Shown here: piece after piece, positions 47,481 to 60,289 of the stretch | How positions within the stretch are numbered: position 1 is the first letter of the stretch | Layout of the letters: every line of letters starts with the position of its first letter | Assembly: GCF_017591425.1 (NCBI RefSeq) | Contig: NW_024467106.1 | Location: forward strand, 24,170,501 to 24,234,500 | DNA from: Ochotona curzoniae | Taxonomy: Eukaryota > Chordata > Mammalia > Lagomorpha > Ochotonidae | Direction: 5' to 3' | Length of the DNA stretch: 64,000 nucleotides | Program-made: the position numbers and the translations under genes | Notes under the pieces: model-generated | Told to the model about the DNA's origin: nothing | What the model saw: only the letters and a program-made list of their open reading frames with translations | The model's database searches: none

Positions 47481-47724
47481 AGAAAAAAAAAGTGTACTCT
47501 ATATTTAGGTGACATTGAAAGAAATAGATAGAGCATGCAACCCAAAGAGAGGTGATTGATAAAATTATCCAATTCAAAGGAAACAGAAATGCAGTTTGGA
47601 ATTCATCTGTTAAGTCCTAAATCTCCCTCCCCAATCAGAGCTACTTGCTATAACATCATGCAATGGCATAATGTTGTAGTCTATGTAAATGTAAGAAGTA
47701 AGCAGCTTCCTAAGCATTTTATTC

Positions 47725-47747
47725 TAAAGTTTTATTCATTTGAAAAG

Positions 47748-47778
<31 letters not shown>

Positions 47779-48015
47779 GTTTTTCCATTCACTGGTTCAC
47801 AACCAGATGACTGCAACAACCAGATATGGACAGGCCAAAGCAGGAGGAAGTGATCCCACATATGTCTTCCCCGTAGGTGACATGGACATAAGCACTTAAG
47901 CCATCATGTTATCTTGCCAGTAGGAAGCTGGGTCCAAAACCTGGAAGCCAGTCAGTACGCTCATTGAGATGTAAACATTGCAAGCAGTATCTTAAATGGC
48001 ACAATTGCACCCTCC
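47725..48015 (-). mobile_element. Old CSINE (older subfamily) with (GA)n tract
   Basis: Antisense: 'tttattcatttgaaaagcagtg', a pure GA run at 47749-47777, 'ccattcactggttcacaacc', 'agcacttaagccatcatgttatcttgcc', 'taggaagctgggtccaaaacc'. Diverged, no clear duplication. Confidence 0.82.
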
Positions 48016-48019
48016 AGGG

Positions 48020-49385
48020 TTTTTCCTATTAATTTCCCATGAAATTTTAATATGACATTTATATTGTATGCCTATTTTTGTATTATGAGTGTATCTGTGC
48101 GCTGAAAATAAGAGTAAGATTTTTTGTTTCTTCCTCTAATTTATAAGGTTTTGACCTATTGTGGTTGATAGTTTCTGTGTCAAGAATGCATGATGCGGAA
48201 GTACCTTTTGATGAACATTTTTAATAGACCACACAATGTGATTGATTCTCTTGGAGTGAACTAAATCAGCACACCCTAGCCAGAAACAGTTGGTAATACT
48301 CTAGGAATCTGGGAATACATGTGGTTTTAGAAATTTTCACTTAAATTTCAAATGTTAGGGTACATTAGTTGACATCTACATTACAGCATCCTTAACAACA
48401 AAAGATACTGAGAGGAATATTCACTTTTACAAGGCCAGTGGGATGTGACTGCAAAACCCTAAAGCATCAGTCACATATGCATTTGTATATCTTGCAGACT
48501 TTAAAGAAGAATTATAACTGCTCATCCTCAGATGTTCCCGCTGCATGCAGTCCCTGTCACCTCATTTATGCAGAGCAGTTGGGCCCTTCAGGTTCTGTAT
48601 TCTCAGCACCAGGATATTCAAGGATGGGTTATTGTCACTGTGCAAACACTGAAGAACTGCCCTTGAATTATTCTTTTATTGTCATTCTCCCTGTATTTTT
48701 CCAAAGAAGAGATCAGCATGAGTTGTTGTCTCTGAACTATCCCCTATATGCACTGTGATATTAGAAGTTGAAGTTGTTAGTGTTCGTGTAAGCCTTTAAA
48801 GTTTTCCATTATGATAAATCATGCATCTTTATAGTTGTTTTCTAGTCTAAAATTGAAAAGACTCAACTTGAGGTTTCTAGCTAGATTTTTTTTTCTATTT
48901 TTCAAGTATTCTTTGTGGTAGTAAACAATAGCAGAAATGCTTTATTTTTTTTAATAGAATGATCTGTCTTGAGAATAAATTAATGTTCAAGGACCTATTC
49001 AGTCACAAGTTTCAATGCCCACTTTCAAATTTATTAGATGTTAAGAAAACAATCTTAATCACAAAACCTTAAGATCCTACCTAACTTGTGACTGTAGAAA
49101 CAATTCTTTTAAAACGTAACCAAAAAAAAAAAAGTAACAGAAACTTCAGAAAGATGCTGGGATACCAAGTTTAGCTAACCAAGAGGAACCATGGTACATA
49201 TTTTCACTATTGCTATTCTTCAACATAATGTTAGCTAGATAATTGGTCTCTACCACAACCTTTGAAGCTGCTTATTTGGAGGCTTTCTTGCCATTTGGTT
49301 GATTTTACTGTGTAAAGTTTAAAGGATCTTTCCCCATCATAAAAGTAACCTCCTTTTCGGCATCTCTCTATTAAAGCATTAGATA
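48020..49385. other. Unique DNA, no gene seen
   Basis: A 106-codon + frame at 48438-48758 (Cys- and Tyr-rich start) lies in sequence I cannot assign to a repeat. It has no domain, and no splice-site or promoter context persuades me, so I leave it uncalled. Poly-A of 12 at 49122-49133. Confidence 0.4.
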
Positions 49386-49389
49386 TTTC

Positions 49390-49745
49390 ACCCAAGCTCA
49401 TTTATTCTTCATCCCCAAAAGACAGATCTAGTTAGATCTAATTCCATCATTGGCAAGCCTTCAATAATTTCAAACTATCTTTAGTAAAAAACCAAAAAGT
49501 CCTTTAATATGACATGCAAAGTTATTTCTAGTTGGAAACCTCTGTTTTGAAGACCTCGTTCCAGACCTTCATGGCTTTTACTAGGGTTTTGGGTTTTATT
49601 TTAGACATGACATTTTCTTTAATTCTATGGTGAATTTGCTCATCACTCCTTCTTTCTAGAATGTCTTTATTTCCTCTTCCTCTTATGTAACTAGACCCTT
49701 TCTAGTTATTTAGCGCATAGTTTTTAGCATAGCGCCATCTTGCCG
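49390..49745 (+). mobile_element. Possible L2 relic
   Basis: 'aaaaagtcctttaatatgacatgcaaag', 'gacctcgttccagaccttcatgg' and 'catcactccttctttctagaatg' follow sense L2 order. Weak. Confidence 0.35.
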
Positions 49746-49749
49746 AGTC

Positions 49750-50520
49750 ACGGCTATTTCTGTGCAGCCATTGCCCTGCAGGTCTCTTTCTGAGGCCAAG
49801 ATCAAAGTGCGTATTACGTATGTGCTTACTAGGCTGTTGCATGTGGAGCTACTCTTTCACCAATTTTGGATTTTATGTCTGTCTACGCCTATTTATCTTA
49901 TTCTGAAAATTCTCAAAATTGTGTCAAACATGAATTGACAGAGACTACAATTCCAGGTTGGTCAATGGAACAATAACAACATTGAAGGGAGTATGTCATG
50001 TTCCCTGTGAAACAGTAAAAACAGTCTGTGCCTCTTTCCCAGCTCACTTCTCTTGCTGCAATAACCAAACAGATTGCATGTTTTTCTAGACGGTGCAGCG
50101 TTCTGTGATAAAAAGTTAGCCTGAATTATAGAGTGACACACGGAATAGAGACATGTACCTATGCATAATGTACTTCAGTGAGAAGCAAGCTGTCATTGTG
50201 TTAGGCTACTGGGTTTTCAGCTTTAAAAATTTCTGGCTAATCTTACACAGAGTCAGACAAAACAAAATAGACAGGGAAATCACATATGGGAAATAATGAC
50301 AGGGAAATAAAGACAGGATAAGATTGAATGTGAAGTATAAACCAGTATGTCCTCTATGTACTAACGAGTGACACATTTGATTCTAATCTCCCTTGTGGGC
50401 AAGATAAAAGAACCACCTTCTGTCCTGAAGGTCAAAGACTCCATCAAATGAAAAATAACTTTATTAACATTTTAAATGTTCACTATACTTGGGTAAACAA
50501 CCTTTTTGCATGATTTTTTT
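49750..50520. other. Unique DNA, no gene seen
   Basis: Nothing recognised. Confidence 0.45.
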
Positions 50521-50524
50521 TTTG

Positions 50525-50690
50525 TGTCTGGTTATATGAAGGACTTGAGAAAGCTCATGGTAAATGGAATTAAGCTTAACTTGATTTTGATGCCAAATTA
50601 AATGCATACATACATTTATCTCAGGAGAATACAAAACAGCAGCATTGGCTTTTAAAAGGATACAAAAAGTTTCATGAGAAAATGTAAGGA
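50525..50690. mobile_element. Small palindromic DNA-element relic (MITE-like)
   Basis: Starts 'gacttgagaaagctcatggtaaatggaattaagc', contains 'gattttgatgccaaattaaatgc' and ends 'aaaaagtttcatgag'. Same presumed family as 9066-9195 and 52262-52372; identity uncertain. Confidence 0.4.
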
Positions 50691-50694
50691 AAGC

Positions 50695-52255
50695 TCAGTT
50701 GGTAGAAGTCTGTACCAACCAATGTTCCACCTGTGGAGGAGTCTGCCTCTCCCCCCTGCTTGGCAGAGGGCTACACAGAAAGGTGAGGAGGCAAACCACT
50801 CTTCACCGGCATCTAGACTTTCGAAGATATCATTTTCAACCAAATATTAACAACTTCACAACAAAGGATTCTATTTTAATGAACTAGCTAAGAGCTGAGA
50901 ATAACACCTCCAATAATTTTTTTTTAGGATTATAAGGCATGGACATGTATTAAACATCTTATTCTCCAAAACTTTTGGTGTAATGAAGACAGTATTGATT
51001 TGAGCTATTATCTCTCCAAGTCCATGTTTTCATACTAAGATATAATAGTATTTATGCTCTATAGAATCAGTATATAAGTCTTTCAATAGAAGGATTAGAG
51101 TGACTATGAATTATATATTATACTTTAATTTAAAAAAATATTCAGTAACTACACTATTTTAATCATCAGAGGAACTCATTTTTATAGACAAACTCAAACA
51201 AGCATTTTGACTCAGCCCATGCTCAGCACAGCCCACAAATCATTCCCTCGGTGGCCTTGAACTCTTCGTAAGCACCATTGTCATTTGAAATTTCTTTGAG
51301 AACAGATATCATAACACTTATTATTGCTTTAAAACCTCTTTCCTGTAAAGCTTCTTAGAGAACAGAGACCCTCATTATCATAGATTAGACTATTTCATGG
51401 CATGTAAGAATCTTTTCCTTCTCCTGGGCAAACATAAAGAGAGGCCCGCTCCTTGTTCAGTGCCAGATAATGTCTGTCACAGCTACCGCACAGCACCATT
51501 CTCAGGCCCAGCCCTGCCATGTCCTGGTCCACTTAATATAACTCTGGGAACTGCCTTATTGTTTCTATTCTCCAAGCCAAGATTTTTTCAGCAGTTTCTT
51601 ATGAGTTTGGTCTACTACTAAGGCTGCACTATTCATTTACAAACAAGAACCTTTAATTCTGGTACACTATTCAAAGCGTCTGAGATCTCTCCACAGTAAA
51701 CTTCTTTAATGCTTTAACCAAGTGAAAAGAAGAAAGTATGTAAGGTCTTTTTTTGTCAGTTGTTTCAAAATGTGGAACAATCTCTTGGTATTCAATAAAC
51801 AATTATCAAATCAACAAATAAATTTCATCATATTGCAACAGTTTCTTGCCCTATAAAGGTAAGGAATATTTCCCTATTTAAAAACTATCAAAAGTATTTA
51901 TGTTGTATTTTTGAGCAGATAAAATGTTGCATACACACACACACACACACCCTCGAGACAGGGCTAAATGGCTTCTCAAGTAATTCTGTCTTGTTCTCTC
52001 ACATCGTAGGCTCTATTTAATTAATTTTCAGAACTAATTGTCTATAATTCAAAAATGTCTTTTTCCTTTCAAAGTTGTGATTCCTTTGCTTTCATTCGCT
52101 TGGGAGCCAAAGCACCTTCATCACAAAGGAGCCAACCTTGCAGGAATACAAAAACACTGCATAGTTAATCCTTTCATATACAAAGCTGGAAGTATTACAA
52201 GCGTACTTCAGAATGCTTTTAGAAATGGAATTTAAAAGGAACTTTTGTTTTTGTG
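50695..52255. other. Unique DNA with (AC)n at 51931-51950
   Basis: The AC run is about ten units long and is followed by CCTCGAGACAGG. The rest has no named repeat and no supported exon. Confidence 0.45.
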
Positions 52256-52261
52256 CAAGGC

Positions 52262-52372
52262 ATTTTGGAAATCCATGCATACAATGGACCTTTAAAAAGT
52301 TCATTGGAAGTAAATGTTAGGAAAGAAATGTGGATTTGAAAAAAAAAATTTTGCACCTAAATAAACGTCTTT
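52262..52372. mobile_element. Small DNA-element relic (MITE-like)
   Basis: 'ggacctttaaaaagttcattggaag' at the left and 'attttgcacctaaataaacg' near the right resemble the ends and core of the element at 50525. Uncertain. Confidence 0.38.
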
Positions 52373-52384
52373 CTTGTTGTTTTT

Positions 52385-52640
52385 GAGTGTTAACATCCAA
52401 CTGACCCACCCCATAAACACTCAGAACATTCCAGGCTGGGTCAAACTGATGCTGGAAGCTGTAAACCATGGAGGTGTCAGGTGTGAGTGGCAGGGACCCA
52501 CTGCTGGAGCCATGATGTACTGCCTCCCAGGGACTGCATTAGAAGTTGGAACTCAGAGCAGAGCCAGAACAGCCACTCACATGGACCATGTGTGGCCCAC
52601 CAAGTTTTGGAACTGCAAAACCAAATGCCTGACTCGATGT
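52385..52640 (-). mobile_element. Old CSINE (older subfamily)
   Basis: Antisense: 'gagtggcagggacccactgctggagccatgatgtactgcctcccagggactgcattagaagttggaactcagagcagagcc' pattern (seen in blocks) matches the older CSINE core, with the A-rich tail side degraded. No duplication found. Confidence 0.7.
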
Positions 52641-53570
52641 CATATTTAATTCAAATTTTTTAAAAAATATTTTTAGATTATTAAAGTAGATTTGTAAGAT
52701 AGATACAGCCAAACATGTTAAATCTGTATAAATATTGATACAAATTTGCAAATTACTTCTAACATCCTAAGGAAGTGATGAATACAAAGTTTGCTTAAAA
52801 GAATGTTCCTCAGAGTTATTTATATTCTAAAACTGTTATCTTCTATTTCAAGTGTCTAAGCTTTTTATTTTTTTCTTGATAGATTTTATACACATTTAAA
52901 TCTCTGTATGCATTTATTTTCGGTAATGAGACGTAAGAATTTCAGTTTGTGATTGAAGGTTAAGCTTTATCACCAGACAATCAGCAGAATGAGTCCTTTA
53001 CCCATTTTTAAATCTAAGTATTTCAAGATTATTTTTTCTTTGCACTACTCAGTTACATGAATTATTTTTGGATATTAACTTTATCAGATAAATAATTTGC
53101 AAGTATATTTTAACTTTGGGTTGCTATTCATTTCACTGCTGCTTTTGCTGTAAAGGAATTTTTCATTTCAGTATTGTCAATGTCAAGGAATTTTTTGGGT
53201 TTTTTTGTTTTTTGCTTTGTTTTGTCTATTTAGAAATGCTAAGGCTTAAGATCTTTTAAGTATTTTACTAATTTTGAATTACTGCTGTATCTGTTGTTAC
53301 ATAAGAAAACAATCCAATTACATTTTTCCACTGAATGTTCAGTTTCTCCAAGACTTTTTAAAGAGATCTTCTTTCCTCATTGCATAGTCTTGGCACATTT
53401 GACAAAAATCGATTGACTATACATGCCTATGCTTATCCATGAATTCTCTTGTTTGTTCTGTGCATCCACTGTTTGCATTAGTAGCATACCAGCTCGGTTA
53501 CTATAGCTTTGAATTATAGTTTTAAACCAGGTAGCATGCATGATGCCTCCAGCTTTGTTTTTGTTTGTAT

Positions 53571-53610
53571 GTTTGTTTTGTTTTGTTTTGTTTTGTTTTG
53601 TTTTGTTTTT
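53571..53610. repeat. (GTTTT)n pentanucleotide microsatellite
   Basis: About seven GTTTT units expanded inside the antisense L1 ORF2 segment, directly after 'agctttg'. Confidence 0.95.
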
Positions 53611-53724
53611 GTCAAGATCTTTGTGGCTACTCAGTCCTCTGTGATTCCACTTGAATTTTAGGATTATATTTCCTGTTTTGCATTTTTATTAATAGAAGAG
53701 AACTGATTTAATATATTTAGAATG

Positions 53725-53930
53725 CGAAGATTATCTTACTTTCTTTTTTCCTTTCTTTCCCTTTCCCAACCTCCCCTCATCCATCCTTTTTCTTCATTTA
53801 TTTTCTTTATAATAACATAATTTCAATTACTTTTGAAAAAGAGTTAATGCACAACTAACCATAAAGTTCAAAATAAAAAGTGAGGAAGATTAATGTTCCA
53901 CAGGAGTGTGGACAAGCAATAATCAAATCA
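53725..53930 (-). mobile_element. L1 3'-UTR fragment nested in the older L1
   Basis: 'ctttccctttcccaacctcccc' followed by 'gttaatgcacaactaaccataaagttcaaaataaaaag' (in pieces) resembles the type-A 3'-UTR at 31495. It sits between two antisense segments of the older L1. Short, so confidence is moderate. Confidence 0.5.
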
Positions 53931-54899
53931 TGGATTTTTTATTTCTGTGAGAATGTCGTTGGGACTTTGACAAGGACTGTGTTGAACCTAGACATTGTTC
54001 TAAGACATGCAGGTGGCTAGCAGGTATCAGCAAAGGTGCTCAGTATCACTAACATCCATGAAGTGTAAACGAGCACAGTGACCTGTCACCTCACCCCCGT
54101 GACAATAGCTACTGTCAAAAAGACAAGAGCTGATAAGTGTTGGCAAAGATGTGGAGAAAAGGGACTCTTTTACACTGTTGGGGGGATGGAACTTGGTGTT
54201 GGTGTTATGCAGAACAGTATCGAGGTTCCTGAAAAATTAGAAGTGACAGTACCATATGAACCAGCAGTCTCACATTAAGGTGTAATGTATTAAAAAATGA
54301 AATAATTATAAAAGATAATTGTACTTCCGCTTCATGTTCAACACAATAGTCAAGTATCCTGCAGTGTATAAATTGGTAAAGGAAGTGGGCGGTGAGAATG
54401 TGTGTGTGTAAAGCATTCATGTGTAGAAAAGAAGGAAATTCTTTCATTTGTCACACACATGGGTTACTTTTGATGATTATACTAAATGAAATAATCCAGG
54501 AAAAGAAGGTAATATCATATGATCTAATTTATACAAGAATTCTAAAAAACAAAACTCAGAGAAGTTGAGTACAATGGTGGTCTCTGAGGAGGAAGGATCA
54601 GAGAGAAAGGAGCTGTGTGGGCCAAGGGTATAAGATTTCAGGTAGAAGATGAACATTTGCTAAGTTAATCTCAAGCATAGGGACTAACAACACTGTGCTC
54701 TTCACTCAACATTTGGTGAGAGGACATTCTAAGTGTCCTCACACTTCCAACACACACATACATGTACACACACCTACACAAGTAGTCACTGTTTTAATGT
54801 TTTATCTGTGGTAATCAGAGGATGATGTATATATGAAATCATATTGTGTAACTGGAATATGTGAATATTTTGCAATCAGATAGTTAAAAAAAAAAAGTT

Positions 54900-55690
54900 G
54901 GAGCAAAGAATCTGAACATGCACACCTTTCGTTTCAGATTTCTTTCTCTGGAGTCAAAGCCAAAATTTATTGCATCTATCTTAAGTAAAAGGAGGACCCA
55001 CAAGCATGTAAAACAAATAAATAAATAACAACTTCATACCTGAGCTGTTGGAAGTAATTTTTGTTAAATTTATCAATTAGCAATTCAGTGTAGCAATCCA
55101 TGTTCACTCTATTACATGGTTATGAATCACCATCCTCCTGGCTTCCATATGCTAATGATCCTGGGAATAATCCTCAGACATGATACCCAATAACTGATTA
55201 ATGTGAAGGCACAAATATTTGAAACACTTGCCTCCACCTATCAAAATCTTTAGTTCAATACTTCAAATCTCAAGTTCTCCTTAAAACTAATGAAGGGAAC
55301 AGTATGTTAAATTCAGGTTATACTTACTCCAAAAAAAAAAAAAACCTCAATATTTAAATAACCAAGTATTGCACACACTGACCCTGATTATCAAAAGACA
55401 TTTGCAGCTAGAACTGGCTTGGTAATTACTTAATCCACTTTATACATTTACTGTATAGATTAACCCATTTTCAAATGATGGAACGGTCTTTAAAAGGTTA
55501 AGTAGCCTTGCCTAATTTTTATCTTACATGAATACTGTCAATATTACATAAGCAAATACCTTGCTCACAATGTTTGTTAAATTAAAAGATGCTAGCAAAG
55601 GCAGTAAATGGCTGCAAGCAACATTTTCCAGCGTGTCCAGTGAGCCCTTGGCCAACTGTCTTCATTTTTGCTATTTTCTCTTATATTCCT
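54900..55690. other. Unique AT-rich DNA, no gene seen
   Basis: Nothing recognised; AAATAAATAAATAA at 55014-55027 and an A run at 55331-55344. Confidence 0.5.
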
Positions 55691-55694
55691 CCGG

Positions 55695-55800
55695 CAGGCA
55701 AGGTTATGTAGTAGAAAAGAATATGGCTGTGGCAATAAAAAGAGTTCAATCCAAGCTTTGAATCTTTGGTATGGGATCATCTTTTCTGGGTTACAATGAC
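55695..55800 (+). mobile_element. MIR-like SINE relic (5' part)
   Basis: 'gtagtagaaaagaatatggctgtggcaataaaaagagttcaatccaagc' (in blocks) resembles the tRNA-related 5' half of MIR. Short and diverged. Confidence 0.35.
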
Positions 55801-55804
55801 ATTA

Positions 55805-58800
55805 ACTGCACCAGGCAAAATAGCTATTTCATATAAGGTGCTTTTTAGTTACAAAATTTTGTGATCTTATTTTCCCCCCATATTTCTACAGTGAGTCTAC
55901 TTGAATTCCTCTAGTTCCTCCCTTCTCCCAGGAAATAGGGCTTCTTCCTAAGAGTACTCTTTCAGCCTTTAAATAGACCGGTCGCAGTCCAGTTGTGAGA
56001 TGGTAAAAAGGCTTCAGAGAGAGATCTGAGATTTTTGTGATGCAAATTTCAGCGACGGTTGCTTCCAGTGAAGCCATTGGCAAACAGATCTTTCTTTTCC
56101 CTAATTTCAGAATCGTGCATGGGGAACTATTTGAGTCTGATTTACTGCCTGTCTCAGATGACCTGCCAGTTCACTGGTGAAGCTGTTAGGATTGGCTCGG
56201 AGTCTGTAAACCTTAGGTCCCTCTGGTCTTTAGTCTGGGCCTTGGGTATCACCCAAGCATCACTCACCGTGATTGTTCTCAATGACTTTCCTTTTGAACT
56301 CACTGGAATTTCTGGGATGTCTTCTTTTTATTCTTCACTGTGAACTATATTTCACAACTGAGTTCTCAGAGCCTCAGGTAAGAAGCCAGTTAAGCAGCTA
56401 TAGGTCATATTTTTTATATCTTAAAAGGACAGGATTGCCACATTATACAGTTTTCTTTCAACAGAATTTCCCCTCTGTGACTACTGTATGTCTATTGCCT
56501 CTGATTATTTCTGATCTTGAGCAGAGTATTCTGAATTTAATACAGTAGCTAGATACTGATGGCCGATGGTAGGAGTCCCAAGTTGCGTTGGAGACAACAT
56601 TTTTAAATTTAACTGGCACCAAAAATTCATTAAGTGTTTATTTTTGGCTATGAAGCCAATATTTTATTTTAAATATTTATTCTACAGTAGGAATTCTATA
56701 AAACATTTCAGAGGCAGCATGGCAAAGAGAAAATAACTCATTATTTTAAGTTATAGTTTAGGTGCTGGGTCCATGGGTTCTACAAAGATAGTCTTCATCA
56801 AAGGAATCCCATGTGAGTCACAAATAACATTTGAGGCTGTTATTGCTAGTAAAAGTTGCATGTTGTGGATCTTGTAAAAAAAAAAGAAATCTGAGATAGC
56901 TATATAGGAACAAGCACCTAAGAAATATTAAGCATGGCATATAAAGCTTGGCTGAAGCACATATTGAGGGTTTCTTCACCATTCTTTGGAGGTAAAACTC
57001 TTCATCAGTTCATGAGCCTCTTTTTGATAGGTTTGACTCCTTGGCTAAAAGCTTAAGTTGTAGCATTTATCAGAACAAAACTGCTGACATTGAAGAGGTA
57101 TTAAGTTTAGGCCTGTAGGTCAGAGTACCTGTGGCTGGTGAGTGCTGTTTAGTGAACATGAAATGTAGTTTGCACCTGTGAGATCATGAAAATGGTTGTG
57201 ATGTCTTCTGGAAAACAGCCAGACGTGGCCTGTCGCTCCTCCATGTGATCCGAATCTCACCCAGGGTGTTGTGCTGATGTGCTTCAAAGTAAAACACCCT
57301 GAGACGCAATCGTCATCACTTCTGGTCTTCGCTGAATAGCAGTGACTTCCGATCAGTGCTATTATTTGCCAGTAATAATATTCTAAGCAATTTCTTTCAA
57401 TTTTCCAGACCTTGCTTTCTTCATGAATAATTTTTTAAAATACCTGACTTATGACATAATTATAACAATTGTAAGGGATATAAGAATGTTTAAAGATTTT
57501 TATATGTAATGGAGGTTATTATTTAGTGGCATCTTCACAACTGTTAAGATAATGATGAAAATAAAGACAATGGTGACGCTTTTATAAACATACTGATTGC
57601 AGAAGTTAGCACTTAGTCTACAATATTCAAACCTTTTCGTTTTGAAATGCCTTTATGTCAAATGTTTCAGTTAGTCTACTTAGAGATCTTGTTCTTAAAG
57701 CCCAAAGGAAGAAAAAAAAAATCTATCTTTGCAAGTGTTATCAAAAAATCTTTTCTTCTATAACATTCTGTTGTTTTATACTGAAAGTGGGGAAAAGAGC
57801 CTTTGAATATATAACAGTCAAGTTTTTGCAGGTAGTTTGGAAGTATTAATGGCAATGTGTTAATTAAATTTTTCTTTTATATTAAAGCATTTTAACTGTG
57901 CCCAAATTCCCAAATCTCACTCCATCTAAAATACAAGAGTAGTTACCATTTGAAAACATTGACAATGTGCAGAACTACTATCTCATTTAATGCTTATGAT
58001 TTTATGAAATATATAATGCCATTCTCATTTTATACATAAAAAATGTGGCAAGTAAAAGTAAAATAAAACTAAAGACAATAACATGTAACAGAATTAGGAT
58101 TTTAACTTTAATGCCTTCAATCTCATTACAAAAGATGGAAACTCTATGAAAGCTTATTTTATTTGTGAAACATAAAATAATAAAAACCAAGTGAATCAAA
58201 TGTCAGCTTGTTCATTAGGACAGGAAATACACACAATATAAAAATGATAGCTCAGCTGGTTGTTTTTACAACCTCAGTGTTCTATGAGAAAACCAAACTC
58301 ATCAATCTCCTTCCCAACTAATATTTTCAACATTAATAATTTCCTACATTAAATTAGAAACTGGGAATTAATTTAATGAGTTTTTCTCCTTAATGACATA
58401 AGCCTCGTATCACTCTAGTTTCCAAACCAAATTGACATTTAAATTATCAAAGGATATTGATTGCAGCCCTCTATGGAACTAAAAATTAAATGCAGAATTT
58501 AATAATTAAAATTTCTCACTAAAGTGGGCACTTCGCATTCTCAAGAAGTTATTTGTTTTAATATAGCCCAAAGCCTCATTTCCTTAACAATATAAAGATG
58601 TTTGTTTCTTGCTGTACATTACCTGATTCACAAAATGCTGCCAATATAAAATCTGGATTGTATACATTTTTAAATATACAATTATAATTTTCAATGAGGC
58701 ATGTACAGCAGATGTATTGATTCATGTCATTTGCATAAAATGTCAATCAACTGCCTCACTTTCTTGCTTGCCCTTGAAACACAGCACAGAATGCTGAATT

Positions 58801-60285
58801 ACACTCTCATCAATGATGACAATAAGAATATGATCCATTCATGTTTAACTGAAGGAATGAAAAGTTGAACTACCCCTGATTTGTTAAATCATTTCACAGA
58901 GAAATGATATGATTAATACATCATATTAGTCCTAGAAAGGGCCCTGAATTCCCACCATAATATGTATGCGAAAATCACAATAGTTGAGATAGGAGCTGAG
59001 GGGGATTAAAACAAAGGATTTGAATACTTTAGAAGTTGGAAAGTCTTAAACAGGTACTATCTTTTGAGCCAATCTGTGAAATTGTTTGTTTTAATATGTA
59101 CCCTGAACAAGATGCTTTGGGTGAGGAACATGGCATAGCAATTTTAAAAATTAAGTGATGCTCTATGCTAGGGAATGAATAATTGATGAAGTTTATGAGG
59201 GAGGTGGAACTTTGATGTTGCAAGATCTTGAAACGTGAGGAGTGGTTGATATTTGATTTATGTAATAAACCTCATGAAAATTCAACAGAGGACTTGCTAG
59301 ATGGTTTCCATTTACTTGAAACTGTCACTTAAAAGTGAATTAATAAAACAAAAATAAATGGATAAAGACATAGAAAGATTTCAGCTCATCAGAAGAAAAG
59401 ACTTTGTAAACATTTTACTGGGCATTGTTATTTAACCTGGAGACCACTGAAAATATTCAAGCACATTTCCAGGCTGAGAATACCATGGTGGGGGGAGGTA
59501 CTGTACACAATAAGAAACCTTGATGGACCAATGATGTTTCTCTTAGAACTACCTCTCTCTCTCTCTAAAGAATAGCAAGACAAAGACTTGACTTTTCCCA
59601 CTAGTCTAAAAATATGTTAACAAAAAGGAAACAAAAATTCAAATTGAGACTTAGGTATTATCATAAGCTAGGTACATCCAAGAAGGGGACTCTGGGTTTA
59701 GCTTGCTGAGTTTAGTTCAGCTTGAGAGTTCCTTGGGAACAGTCCTTGATGCAGGGAGCTGAAAGAAATAGGACTGAATAGATGGAGGAGTCAAATTGTG
59801 AGGCAGGACCAATGAAGCCAGGTTACTCTGAAAGTTACTCCAGAGCTAGAACTTTGCTTCAGAATTGTCCTGACATGTGTCCCGATGGCCAGTTCTTGAT
59901 ACCTGTCTACCCATTGCTCACCGGATGTGGTTCATCCCCAGAAGGGATGTGATGCTGGGCAACATGACTCAACTGAAGTTCTCAGCTTCAACTCTCGATC
60001 AGCAGCACAACAACTGGGGCAGTAAGTCCTACTTTGAAGGAAAAGTGGGTGATAAATCACATTGACGACCAAATCTACCCTCTTCTACTAAACAAATCTG
60101 CTCTGTGTGCAATTCGGGAGAAGCTTCTACAAGATTGAGGAGGTTTTTCTTACTGAATGAGCTCTGCAAACTAGGATGGCGAGACTGAGAAAAGGCAGTC
60201 ACTGCAGCTTGTCTCCAAGCTACAGCTGCCTCTCCCACCCCGACATCCATCACTCACCCATCTCCAGTGTAGATACCTCTGAGTG
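55805..60285. other. Longest repeat-poor tract; no gene seen
   Basis: About 4.5 kb without any repeat I can name. 58200-58850 is AT-rich, repeat-free, full of TAAT motifs, and holds an ATTTGCAT octamer at 58729-58736. 59550-59564 is a short (CT)n. Frames of 60-94 codons have no motif. It could hold non-coding regulatory DNA, but nothing in one sequence proves it. Confidence 0.4.
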
Positions 60286-60289
60286 TGGC

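Larger units (their letters stand above)
52975..54897 (+). mobile_element. Old L1 with inverted 5' half (probable twin-primed insertion)
   Basis: 52975-53735 is antisense ORF2 C-terminal half ('acccatttttaaatctaag', 'ttttgctgtaaaggaatttttc', 'tggcacatttgacaaaaatcgattg', 'gttactatagctttgaatt', 'atgcctccagctttg'). 53997-54885 is sense ORF2 end plus 3'-UTR ('acatgcaggtggctagcagg', 'tggcaaagatgtggagaaaagggac', 'accatatgaaccagcagtc'), ending in an A-run at 54886-54896. The left edge of the inverted part and the start of the sense part lie within about 50 bp of each other on the L1 map, as expected for twin priming. The 60 bp at 53937-53996 are also antisense ORF2 and partly repeat what 53680-53735 may represent, so the junction is not fully resolved. 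Confidence 0.65.

Noticed and set aside
48438..48758. 106-codon Cys-containing frame in non-repeat DNA
   Set aside because: No recognisable family, and a frame of this length is expected by chance in a window of this size.
59877..60065. Candidate exon just upstream of the ERVL-like tract
   Set aside because: A 62-codon frame without conserved motif; it may be part of the retroviral relic's flank.
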